A stretch of 34,069 nt of DNA from the NCBI GenBank assembly GCA_009103225.1, contig RHPI01002503.1:398099-432167 (forward strand). Reading direction: 5' to 3'. The translations under genes and the position numbers were made by a program. The notes beneath the pieces are model-generated. The model worked only from the letters and a program-made list of their open reading frames with translations. It was not told the DNA's origin and made no database searches. Position 1 is the stretch's first letter, and each line of letters starts with the position of its first letter. The DNA is from Chlorokybus atmophyticus. Taxonomy: Eukaryota > Streptophyta > Chlorokybophyceae > Chlorokybales > Chlorokybaceae. Positions 1 to 13,000 of this stretch are shown piece by piece.

Positions 1-302
1 TCATCATTTCATGTACCTTATCGACATATATACAATTAATGCATTGTATTTCTGTAAATGCAAGCTCCCGGGGATGCCGGCTCTACCCTCCGCCCCCCCT
101 TTCATTTAATGAGGGGTGTTGTACGAGGCCTGCAATACGAGTGTAAAAGGGGGTTACAAACACCCCCCACCCCATGTCACACGCATGATTCTACATACAA
201 ACACCATAATAATCTTTTCTTTATTGCATGCATGAAGTATATAATAAGCAAGACACATGTGTGATGACATGCATGGCGAAATGAACAATATCACGCTATG
301 CA

Positions 303-812
303 TGCGTAACTTGTGCGTATTGTGCTGAATGCAATCTGTATAGTAACATTACCGCGTGACAAAAGCCTATTTTGCTTTTATGTATGCTTCAAAGTCGTGA
401 GAGTTTTATGATACATAAAATTGGTGTCAAACTAGTTTAATTGCAACTTACCATAACGAAAACATTGGAGGTTTTTCAATATTGTTTTGGGTGGTAAGAG
501 AGATTGTATTAACAAGAGATTGAGATCCATATCGAGGTTAACCTCGCACAAAGCATTCATTCATATGTGCATACTGTGCTGAATGCAATCCACATCATGT
601 AAACATCATTGCGCAATGAAAAGCGTATGTTGTAAACAAGAGTTTTAATGACGTAAGGACATTTGTGAGAAACAAATTCGGTATCGAACCAATATGATTG
701 CAACTTACGATCATAAACGCATTGAAGGTTTTTTAACATTGTTTTTTTGTGGTGGGAAAGGGCTCAATTATAAGAGATTGAGACCTCCATTATAGTTAAC
801 CTTGCTCTGTTG
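303..812 (+). repeat. Diverged tandem duplication, two units of about 250 bases
   Basis: The 16-mer TGTGCTGAATGCAATC occurs at 321-336 and again at 575-590, an offset of 254. The two copies stay collinear afterwards: an ACATTG.GGTTTTT block, an ATTGCAACTTA block, an AAGAGATTGAGA block near 514 and 771, and a GTTAACCT end. Unit 1 is about 303-549 and unit 2 about 557-812. The copies carry many substitutions and small indels, so the duplication is old. No coding frame is shared. Confidence 0.85.
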
Positions 813-879
813 AGGCTAACCTCTCAACCTTTTGCTTATTGACATAGGGCTTGTCAATGCGCTTGCGGATCAAGGGGGA

Positions 880-902
880 AGGGGGGGGGGGGGGGGGGGG
901 GG
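880..902 (+). repeat. Poly-G tract
   Basis: A run of about 20 G residues follows an A/G-rich stretch. A similar run at 1543-1565 is interrupted by an N. Simple low-complexity sequence. Confidence 0.9.
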
Positions 903-1849
903 CCTAACCTCAGCCTTTGTGCATCAGGTTTGTAATGCCCCTGCCTGCTGATGCCAGCTGCCCCGCCTTGCATATCAACNCATGCAGCTGCACATATATT
1001 TATTGTTAGAGTTGAAGTATGCTATCAATTATGACATCAAATAAAAGCCCTTCATTTGCATGCCCCCTCTTTAACATATGATAAGAAACACAGGTTTGTT
1101 TACAGCTTTTATTTACTTATAATGAGTCCGCTTAAATGCCATTTGCAAATCATAAATGCTCATTGGTTAAAGAATGAGGTAAAAGGGTTCATGTCGAAGC
1201 AAAAACACGTGTGGCAACTTGTAGTCACGACCAAGATCGAAAAACGGAATGGTGACACATGTGCAAGTTGGCGTTAGTGCACGAGTAATAGCAGCAGTTA
1301 ACAAGAGCATGAGCAACAATAGCAGCAAAGAGTAGCGATATTTGGTTGATTTCACGAGCAACATTCATGCGATGCAGATTGACGTAAATGTGCTTTCACT
1401 CTTGACAACATGCCCTGCACATGCTAAGTACAAAAAGTAATACGCCATAACAATATCTCAAGTTAATGGCATTACACTTGACCACATCAAGGCCCGAGCT
1501 TGACAAGTGCTCAATTTCCTCCCATCCCCATTAATGTAAGCGAGGGGGGGGGGGGGGGGNGGGGGACGCTACAAGCATGCTGAGACACCGTTGATGAATG
1601 ATTCATCCAACTACGCGCAAGCACAGGCAGCAAGGCGGGTCAGCAAACAAAGCACCCACATTTGTCATGGTTGTTTTGAGCCTAGGTAAAGCAGCACGGC
1701 GCGCTACACATAAGGAATTATATTGTTATTGCATGTATAAACAATGCGAAACGGAAATGCATTTGCATAGTGACACGCACAATCAGCAGCATGCAGAATG
1801 ACATAGCGCATACCATTAATATCATTGTAACACCAAGGTTGACAACCCA

Positions 1850-2005
1850 ATTCACTACCTGACACGCTACACTACCCCTACCACCTCGTTAGCCATGTAA
1901 GCATGCACATGCATATGCGTGCACATGCACAATGGTCATTGGTTAGTGGCCCAATCTTCGCCGAGGCAGCAGGCCAAACAGACTCCTCCTCCTCCGCCCT
2001 ATGTA
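1850..2005 (+). repeat. Dispersed copy of the foldback-element arm
   Basis: This stretch is collinear with the left arm of the inverted-repeat element near 28 kb (about 28015-28165). Shared blocks in order are a CTACACTAC-like block, a CGTTAGnCAnGnAAGCATGCA block, CATTGGTTAG (about 1936-1945 here, 28085-28094 there), an AGGCAGCAG block, and a GACTCCTCCTCC-like block. The copies differ at many positions. It is probably a truncated member of the same non-coding repeat family. Confidence 0.65.
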
Positions 2006-2363
2006 TTGTGCATCACATCCATGTACGTATGTATATAGGCGATTATTCGTTGTGCTACCGGCCTTAGATTGACAGCAACACTGATAGTCATATTGGCTGC
2101 ATTTCCTTGCGCAATGCATGTGGACTGCAAGCATCATGCCTGACTAGAGGCCACTTGCAGTAGCAATGTGAAATGCCATTGGCTGGTTACTATCCAGACG
2201 TGCTATTATGTCGATTGAAATGCAGAACAAGAATTTTGCAAGTCTCGCACGCCGCGCAACTCTTTAATGCACAATGCACAGTGTAAAATGCAGCATGCAC
2301 GACTCTTCGCATTAGCAGAACAGCATTCCATGTGATCCTGGATCTCCCAAAGCCTGTCTACAC

Positions 2364-3281
<918 letters not shown>

Positions 3282-4014
3282 GGTGACCCCGCTTGGACCA
3301 CCCTGCCCACCAGGGCGACCGCCGTCACACCGCCGCCGCCGCCAACGCGGGGGGAAAGGACGGCACAACTATTTTGCCGCAGCCCTATGCTGGGGCTGCC
3401 GCAGGTCTTACCAGAGTCACATCCAGGTTGCAGGCAACTTGACCCGCCATTGCAGCCAACCCAGATGGCCTGTCCGCTCTTAACCACGTTAGGATTCGGG
3501 GCACCTACCGACGCCCGTACGACGCGGCTGTCGCTCAGAGCAGCGCCTTACGGGCGACAATCCGGTTGTGCGGGATAGCAGCTTTGGATGCGTTGCCCCG
3601 CCGTGCGATCTGGCGTGGGGCCGCAGTGCGCGGCATCGGAATTGGCGCCAGACCTAAGCCCTAGCATGATGACTTTCCCCTTTCCTGACTTTCGCCCTAG
3701 AAACCCTAAACCTAATTCAACAGCTTTGGCTTGAGCTGAGCTCTGACTGCCGGATTGCGCAGGATTGTAGCGTTGAGGGGTGTGTTGCAGGGTCGTTGGG
3801 GCGGACGGCGCTGGTGTTTTGATGGGCTGTTGATTGCATTTGTGTAGCTTTGCGTGGATCTCTGCTTACAGCGTCTCTTTGCTTGCTTGCAGTAACTGCC
3901 ATGGTTGGTGTTGGGTAAAGGCTGCGTTGCTGGTGATTGTCATTGTTGTTGGAGGTAGTTTTTGTGTTGTTGCTTTGACATAGCAGTCGTTTCATTTGAT
4001 AAGGGGCGATCAGC
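3282..4014. promoter_or_regulatory. Divergent promoter region of uL14 and NOT1
   Basis: This 733-base interval separates the uL14 start codon (3281, minus) from the NOT1 start codon (4015, plus). It must hold both 5' UTRs and both promoters unless an unseen gene lies between. A plant-type telo-box, AAACCCTAAA, lies at 3701-3710. A TGGGCT site II-like motif lies at 3823-3828. In land plants telo-boxes paired with site II motifs are typical of ribosomal-protein promoters. No TATA box stands out. The short open frames here show no conservation. Confidence 0.7.
3701..3710. promoter_or_regulatory. Telo-box (AAACCCTAAA)
   Basis: The sequence AAACCCTAAA matches the plant interstitial telomere motif. 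In plants this motif is enriched upstream of translation and growth genes. The same 10-mer, in reverse orientation, lies in the BTAF1/U1-70K intergenic region at 24153-24162. Function in this organism is inference. Confidence 0.55.
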
Positions 4015-7000
4015 ATGGTCACCACCATGCCTTTCGCGGCTGCGGTAGCTGCGCAAGTGCGCTACCTGCTCAGCAACTGCAGTAAAAAGAATTCCCGGAC
4101 GGTGGCCACTGAGCTGGCACAGGTAATAGTTGACTTTCTGCATAGATTGCCTGCATGCATGCATTGCTTCTGCTGTGTGCATGCTGCCTAAATCATTGGC
4201 AAGTGTGGAGTCATGTGCAGTCGTGGGTGTCTCATGTTGTGATGTAATCGTTGTGCAGTTGACAGACCTGTACGGCGTTGAAGGTCATGTCTTAGTGCTG
4301 CAAGCGCTTTTGGAACAAGTAGATTTACAAGACCATAAGACGCTCAGTACACAACCGAAGCTGCAGCTATTGTCTGCAGAGCTGGAGCAGCTTGCTGAGT
4401 TGCCGCATGCTGCGGCCATCTTACTCCATGCATTGACAACTGCATCGCTCAACAAAGATGGGTTTCTGAAGGATGTGGCAGTCGCTTTAAAGCCAGCTCC
4501 AGACCAGCTGCTTGCGCTGGCCGTGGCTATGACGGAAGCCTCTGATCCAGAATTGCGACAGCAAGGTGGTTACAGCTACAGTGTGCTTTGTGCAATAGCA
4601 TTGCATTGCGTTTCTAGTACAATGCTCATTTGCACTGCTGCATGGGGTGCAGGGTTTGAGTTCTTACATACGGAGGGAGAAGAGCTGATCACAAATCTTA
4701 CCAAGTCGCTGCCCGAAGACTTTGTGCATAAGCTGTGTTGCACTCTAAAGTCGCAGCACTCATCTGGTCAATTCGCGGATTTGATCCCGGCGCGATGGGA
4801 TCATGAAAAGCGGTGGTCGCTGCGGCCTTTGTTCCTGGATGAGTTGCAAGAAGTGAATTGCTTAAGGTGGCTTGCCAATTTGCCATGTCAACCCAGTGCT
4901 TTGCCGATCTGGCATGCAATCTGTACACTCCCTGAAGTAAGCCCCCAACTGTTGGCTAACCTGCTGCATTGTGCAGAGACTTCACAGCAGAAGCCGTGGC
5001 GCCATTCGAGCTTGCACACCTTGCAAGTCAGCTGGCGACAAATGTCCGTATGGCTGATGTGTTTGAGGAGTTGGGCTACTCCAGTTGCGCAAGCAAGACG
5101 CAGTTCCTGGAGGTTGTGGACTCAGCTGGTGGGCTGGTTGTGAACGAGAAAGAAGTAGCCAGGTTGTTGGGAATGATGGCTCGCACACATACTGGACTGG
5201 AAGATTCGCAAGGCGTGCACTTGGCGTTCTGCACAGTGCTCGGCGCACTGGCTGTCAGCACCGGAGAGACAGGAACACCATCGTCTTGGAATCTGGAGGT
5301 CGTCGCATCTGCTCTTCAGCAGTTGGTGCGTTTGTCAATTCTTGTATGGTTCCTCATTCTGACACAAGTGAGCTTGTTCATTGGGGCTATGCGTATGTTG
5401 CTCATACCACTTATGTGCAGGCCCCCAACTTGAACTGGGTGGATACCATTTGCCATTTGGACTACGAAGGTTTCTATCTTCCGGATCTGAAGGGTCTTGC
5501 TCTCATTGTCAGCATGTTCGAAAAGTGTGCTACGGTACGCAATGCTGCTGGTGGCATTTGCGGCAAGTGCGTGTTTATGGGCTGTACATCATGTGGAGAC
5601 TGACGGAAGCATGGCTCTTCTTTTCAGGAAACGTTTCCAGTGCATGCAGTTTGCGGAAAGCTATGGAAGAACATTGAGGGCCAACTGTCATTTCTGCAGC
5701 AAGCTACTTCTGCTCCACAAGATTCATTCAGCTTTGTCAATGCCCCCAACCGCCAGGTAGTGTATACTGTATGCAATGCTGTGCATGTGACCGTTTGAGT
5801 ACTACACATGTATACAGAGTATATCATCAATAAAACATGCGGCGTCTCAGCAGGCTCCCATTGACGGCCTCGCAGTGAGCAAGTCGCCCATGACTGGCTT
5901 TGCAAGTCAACACTGGCTGTCGCTAGACTTGATGCACACACTTGTCCTGATTGCCGAAGGCCATTATGCTGCAGTCCGCGGTATCTTGGATGTGCCATTG
6001 AAGCAGTGCCCAGAGCTATTGCTGACTGGCTTGGCACAATTGAAGGTGCAGACGCTATATACTGCTTGTGTTTTTCAGTTTTGCCTGCTGAGTGGACGTT
6101 TTATGGACGTTTCAACAAACAACAGTGTTGCCAATGTGCCTCAGCAGTCCAGTCGCAGGTGACTTATTTACTGTGTGGTCCATGCCCTTGTGTGTGGTGA
6201 CTTTCAGGAATTTGAGAACAGTGTTCTTTGGAACGAGATGGTTGGAACCCTACTGCCGGTGTACTTGGCCAATCATCCGAATTCTTCTGTTGTATTGCAT
6301 CGGGTGTGGCCCATGAACAACTCCCTGGTGTTGCGGGCTATGGTGGACATGCACTCAAAAGACCCTGGAACTGTCTCTCGCGTTCTTGATGTTGCACAAG
6401 ACCTCAAGGTGTGCTGGCATAATGTGAGTTTGCATAGGACTGTGCTAAGAAGCTGGCATCAGCAAGCTAATCTGTATGTGCTACGCAGGTGCTTCCCACC
6501 GTTCTGGACGTTCCGCACTACTCCTTCAGCATTGATGTTGCGGCACTGGCATCTCGACGGGAGTACCTGAACTTGGAGAAGTGGTTGAACGACAAGATTG
6601 CTGCCCATCGCAGTTCATTTTTCCAGGTTTGAATGCTGTGCTTGTGCGTGCCTTCAACTTCAATGTTGCAGTGTGCTCAGCATGCACTGCTGTCGGGTTG
6701 CTACAATGTTTCTAAGTATGCTTGTCCGCTTTGCTAAATTACTACTTTAAAAATAAGCTGATGTGCCTGCTAGGCTTGCCTCAACTTCCTCAACGACAAG
6801 ATTTCGTCAGACCTGAGGACAGGGGATCAGAGCCTGGACGGGCAGCCAACCGGCAACATGGGTCTCACCGGAAGGAATGCTGGCGTAGTCCTCTCCGTTG
6901 AAACTGCTGCTGTGTTCTTCCGGGTGAGATTTTGACTAGTGATGTAAAGGCTCGTGTATGTGCATAGCTGACTAGACATGTAGTGTGGTTATATACCTGA

Positions 7001-10000
7001 GCAGCAGCTGACAGTCATGCTTTGTGCAGGTGTTACAAAGCAACAGCAATCTGGTGGATAGCGACCTGGGTGATGAGGTGCGACGCCTGTTTGCTGTCGC
7101 TGTGCAGGCAATGCCTCGACTGCCATCAGTGACATCAGAACAGGTGTGTGCTCCACCGGAGTTGCAATTCGTGTCATGGGTGTAGCAGGTGCCCTGTGGC
7201 ACTCATATTTGCATTGCAGTTTCTAGTATTCTGAGTTTGATGTTGGCGCTCTCTTGTAGCCGGCTGCAGAGGCATTCGCAAGTGACGTTGAAGAGGAGGC
7301 AAACTCGTATTTTCAAAAAATTTATACATCTCAGCAGTCAATTGAGGATGTGCTTCAAATGCTGAAGGGCTTCAAGAGCTCCAGCCAGCAGAGGTATTAT
7401 TTGCATGTGCAGTTGCTCCATGTCGTTGTTGCCATTGGTGGGTTATGACTTCATTAGGCTGATGCTGCTTTATTGCTGCAGAGAGCAAGATATCTTTGCC
7501 TGCATGATTCACAATCTGTTTGATGAGTATCGATTTTTCCCCAAGTACCCAGACAAGGAACTTCGCATCACAGCCATTTTGTTTGGTGAGTGATTTGGCT
7601 CGTTTTGCAGCATGTCAACTTGCATATATTTGTGCGCTTGCATGTTGGTTGTAAGGTTCACAACCACAGTTGCAACACGCCGCATGCTTAGCCTCTTGCT
7701 ATGTATTTGCAGGCTCTCTTATTCAGCATCAGCTGGTGTCTTCCATCACGTTAGGCATAGCGCTGCGTTATGTGTTAGACGCGCTGCGGAAGCCTCTGCA
7801 GACAAAGGTTGTTGTGAGGCTGGGCTGTAGTGTTATCCTACTTCAGTTTTGCTCACTTGAGGACGCGTGGTGTGCAGATGTTTATGTTTGGTCTCGTGGC
7901 TTTGGAGCAGTTCAAGGCCAGACTGGCAGAGTGGCCGCAGTATTGCTCACACATTTTGCAGATCCAGCACATGAGGCAGGCTCACCCAGAAATGATTGCC
8001 GCAATTGAGCGGCTCCTGCACCCTGCATCACAGTCAGCTGCCCCGCCAGCGCCATCTGCACTTCCAGAGTCACTGCAGTACCCACAGGCAGGGCTAGCAG
8101 CTGGAGTCATGGGGTCAGAACTCTTCGAGTTGCCTGCACAAGACTCTGCAGAGCCCAGGACGGTTGCTGCTGCAGCAGAGCGGGCTACAGGGGTAAGTTG
8201 CAGGATTCAAGGTTGTTTTGGCAGTTGCTATCATGCTGTTTGTTACTTTGTTGCAAGTCCGTTCACGAGCACATATTCACTCACTGTTGTGCAGGGAGAA
8301 GGTCAACAACACGTTGACACCTCAACACCTGGAGGCGGTGATCACAAAGCACCCGCCCAAGCAGAGCCTGCCCAGTCAGCAGCTCCTCAGCAAGCAGTGC
8401 CCACTCCGGCATCTGCTGTCCCTCCACGGACTCCAGAGCGCATATTCCCTCGCGAGCCACCCAAGGTAATCCATTCTTATCCAGAGTTCATGTGCTGCTA
8501 CTCGATGTGTGCTAATTGGTTGTGTTACTCAGACACCGGAGCGAACAGTGTCGGGCAGTTTTTATAATGCTGCTTCTCCTGCCAGGCCTTCATCAGGTCA
8601 GCACGCATTGATACCACATCTTATGCATTTGCAACTGCTGCATTGCGGAAAGCCTGTGACGTGTGCAGCAAGTTGTAGTCACAGCTTGCTCATGTTGTAC
8701 CTGTTGGTTCAACTGCGTGATAAACAGGTGTGCTTCCGAATAGTCTCCAGCCCCCTCCAGCTCCTTCTTTTGCGACAGCTTTGAATATAGATACGCTGAT
8801 TACAGCTGTGGACCGGCTGGAGGACATGAAGGTAGGCCACTCAGGTTGTATGTTACGGGGCAATTGTTACCTGTGAGTGGTCAATGTCAGACCATCAACG
8901 CGCTTTGTCTGCTATGTCTGCAGGTTCCTTCAGAGGGTGTTCAGGACAAGTTACACTTTCTTATCAACAACATATCAGCAGCCAATTTGGACGTCAAAGC
9001 GCAGGAGCTCCTTTTGATGATTAATCCGGACTATACTAACTGGTTTGCCCAGTATATGGTGGTTAAGCGGGCGAGCATTGAGCCCAACTTCCACGAGCTT
9101 TACATCAGTGTATTGGACAAGTTGAATGCGAAGAACGTACACCAGGAAGTATTGAAAGCAACTCATGAAAACGTCCGTGTTCTGCTGTTGTCAGAGAAGA
9201 TCAAGTCTAGCTCATCAGAGAGGTCCTTGCTAAAAAATCTTGGGAGCTGGCTTGGTCGCTTGACCATTGGCCGCAACAAGCCACTACTCCAAAAAGATTT
9301 GAATCCCAAGGCTCTGATTACGGAGGCCTATGAGAAGGGCCGCATGATTGCGGTAATTCCCTTTGTTTCCAAGGTGCTGGAGTCATGCAAGAACAGCAAG
9401 ATCTTTAGACCACCAAACCCTTGGGTGATGGCAGTAATATCTTTACTGGCGGAGATTTATGCAGTCCCCGAGTTGAAGTTGAACTTGAAATTTGAGATTG
9501 AAGTGCTCTGCAAACACCTGTCCCTTGAGATATCGGACATATCTCCATCTCAACTTCTCGTTGGGCGCTCTCGTGAACAGTTTGGCAATCCAGACTTTAA
9601 CCCAAGCAGAGCAACACCAGCTGCTGCTGATCAGCCAGCTGCCGTTGTCTCACCTCTTATTGCACCAACACCACCCCCAGCAACTCCTCCAGCCATTGAG
9701 TATGCAGCACCTCCCGCACCTGCCACACCTGCAGCTTCCACAATTACTAGCGCACCTTCCATGCCTAGTCCCCTTGTTGCCAACATCAGCACAGCTGAGA
9801 GTACAGAGGACTTGGTCTTGGCTCCGACACCACCTGCACCCACAGATGCAGCTGGTCCCAGCATTACAGGACCTGTTGGCGCTTTTGCTGCCAGTGCAGC
9901 CAACACAGCCAATACATATCCTGATCAAACTCTTATCCCTAACTTGAGGGCGTATGTGCAGATCAACCCGTCATTGAGCGTTCTCAACCAAGTGGTCAAT

Positions 10001-13000
10001 CTCAAACGCCTAGTGCCCCTTGCTGTTGACCGTGCCATTCGAGAAATCATATCGCCGGTTGTGGAGCGCAGTGTGACGATTGCATCAATGACCACCCGGG
10101 AGTTCATTATGAAAGACTTTGCAATGGAGCCTGATGAAGGCCGCATGCGGAAAGCAGCCCATCTGATGGTGTCTAGCCTTGCTGGGAGTTTAGCGCTAGT
10201 AACTTGCAAAGAACCTTTGCGTGTATCCATGGCAAATCATCATCGGCAGCTGTTGCAGGCTTTTGCAAATTCCATTGAGCCTGCAGCACTGGAGCAGGCA
10301 GTGCAGCTAGCAACTGCTGATAACCTCGAGTTAGGATGCTCGCTTATTGAGAAGGCAGCAACGGAGAAGGCCATTCATGACATCGATGAAGCTTTGCAGC
10401 AAGCATACACTGTTCGTATCAAGCATCGCGAGCAAACTGGGCAGCCATACTACGATATGTCCATTTTTGCTTCCGGGCGGTATCCCAGTGCTCTGCCTGA
10501 TGCATTGCGCCCTAAGCCAGGGCGAATGACACCTGCACAGCAGCGTGTCTATGAAGACTTCGCTCGGCTTCCTCGCCAGCCACCTCCAACCCCTCGTCCA
10601 TACGGGCAACCTGGCCCTCCTGGTGGTGACATTGACTTGGAGCGCGCAGCTTCCATGAACAGCATGCCATTCTTGGGTGCACCAGCAGTTCCAAGCGGTG
10701 ACTTAGCCTTGCGTGAAGGGGCAACCACTCCCTCTGACCAGAGCTCTTCGCTTATGGCTGGCGCCATGACCATGCCACTGCACGATGCCCAGGTGGTGTC
10801 TAGGCGGTCATCGTCGGGCGCTTCCGAGTTTGCGGCTACTTCAGAACCCTCCATGAGCACTGGCGAAGTCATTGATAAGTATAGGAACACCATCCACAAG
10901 GTTGATGTTGCGTTGAGTCAGCTGCCAGCATCTGCTGCGCAATTGGATGGCATCCCCAATGAGGCAGAGCTGAGAGCACTGATAGCGGAGATTCCCGATC
11001 ACATCTCTCAGGCTGTTAGTCGTGACGAGGCGGCGCTTGCCATTGCACAGAAGGTGTTCAACCGGCTGTATGAGCACGCCAACAGCCGCATCCATATCTT
11101 TGTGCATCTTACCATTTTGGAGGCTGTGCGTGACACATGCAAGCGTGTAGACAAGCAGCTGACGAGCTGGGTGATTTACTCTGAGGAGGAAAGAAAGCTC
11201 AACCGCGAGATTATCATTGGGCTGTTTCGCTCCAACCTCATTAATGCCGGGGACTTCAGCATGCACTTGGCAAAGCTTATGGATGGTGGCCGACATGGTG
11301 AGCTGTATGCGTGTTGTCAGGGCCAGTGTGTTACACCAATGTTCCATCATGTTCACCAAGCTTACTCTTGACTTGCTGTCCAGCTGCTGCAACAGAGTTG
11401 GCTATCCATCTTGTCAAGGTCTGCATCATTCAGGAGCATCTGACAACCGCAACTGAAATGTTCAATGTATTGGATGCCTTAAGCAAGGTGCAGCCCTGCT
11501 CTGGTTGCAAAGACACCTATTGTTTCAACACATGTCAAGTTATCTACTCCGTCATTCCTAACCTATTGTGTGCCACCAGATTGCACAGCGCCCTGGTGCT
11601 CCCGAGGCTTTGCTGCAACTTCTGGAACGTGCACGACCTTCCCAGACAAATGCAGCAGACGAGTCTGGCAGACCCAAGGATAGAAAGGTATCACGCCTGC
11701 AATGAAAGTAGTTGTACATGCTGCAATATTGCATGCCTATTGCTGATGGCTTCTTGATCACCTCAGGCTGGACCAGTTGTACGTCCTCCATCTGCCAAAG
11801 ACGAAAAGCATACTCCACGTGATGCAGGAGATCTTCCTGGCCTTCGTGAGCAGGTGCAGCTGGTTCAAGCAGTGGTCACAGAAACTGTGCACTGCATAGC
11901 TTGCTTGTACTCAATTTTGGTCATCATCCTTCAGGTGGTACTGCTTTTTGATGAGTGGGCCAGGATCTGTGAAACCAATGCTGGTGGTGGCGACAAGGCG
12001 TACACGTCCTACATTCTGCAATTGCAGCAAAGTGGACTGTTGAAAAATGATGACCTGCTTGAACGCTTTTTCCGCATACTGACAGTGAGTTGGCATAAGG
12101 CAGCATCAATGGCCACATTGTGGTCAGTGCATGTCAATCAAGTTCACTGTACTCACAAAGGGTATCAAACGCAGGAAGTTGCTGTCGCACACTGCAATGT
12201 GCCAGATGCTAATGCCACGCACCAGCCTGCTGTTCTTTCCTTCACGGCAGTGGACATGTACTCCAAGTTGGTGGTATTGCTTGTGAAGGTACTGGTTGAT
12301 TTGAAGTTACTACGCGTGTACATTCAGTGTTCATGATGATTGCGTTGATGGCATGGTATCAGTTATTGGTTACGTGCTTACCTGCAACAGCAGTTGCCCC
12401 GAGTGGATTGATAAGTTCTGAGGTATTGACGCGAATACAGTGGTGCCGGTTCTAACAGTTTGATTTGATGCAGTACTATGGCGATCCTGCAGCTGGCAGC
12501 AGTAACATTAGCCGCATAAACCTTTTCAACAAGGTACAAGATTGTCCTCACAACTGTTGCAACGTCACTGCAAGCATCTGAGCTACGCTATGGCTACAGG
12601 TTTTGGGAGTGACTGTACGTGTCATCCAACGTGACGCAGATGAGCGGCGTGCAACTTTCAATCCCAGACCTTATTTCCGGTTGTTTGTGGACTGGCTGAT
12701 GGATTTGAATGCTGCAGATCCGCTTTTGGACTCCAGCAACTTCCAAGTAAGCGCTTTTTCACCTGCAGTGTGGTGATGATTTGCGCTTGGCATGCTGACA
12801 TCTGCGACGGTTCTGATCGACACTTTTCATGATCAGGTTCTGATGGCGTTTGGCAATGCATTCCTCGCTCTTCAGCCGCTGCGGCTACCTAGCTTCAGGT
12901 GGGCACAATGCAGTTGTGAGTATCCGGTGGTGCCTAGTGGTGTTGTCGGCAAGTCCGTGCACTGCAATCATTGTTTGCTGATCATTGCCTATCGGCAGCT

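Larger units (their letters stand above)
1..2363. other. Non-coding flank, no gene seen
   Basis: No open frame here shows recognisable protein conservation; the short frames look random. The stretch holds a diverged direct duplication (about 303-812), two G homopolymer runs (about 880-902 and 1543-1565, the second broken by an N), an N at 980, and a fragment similar to the foldback element near 28 kb (about 1850-2000). Part of 2200-2363 is probably the 3' UTR of the uL14 gene on the minus strand. Confidence 0.6.

Noticed and set aside
10841-11392. Minus-strand 183-residue open frame
   Set aside because: Antisense shadow of the large, conserved NOT1 exon 19.
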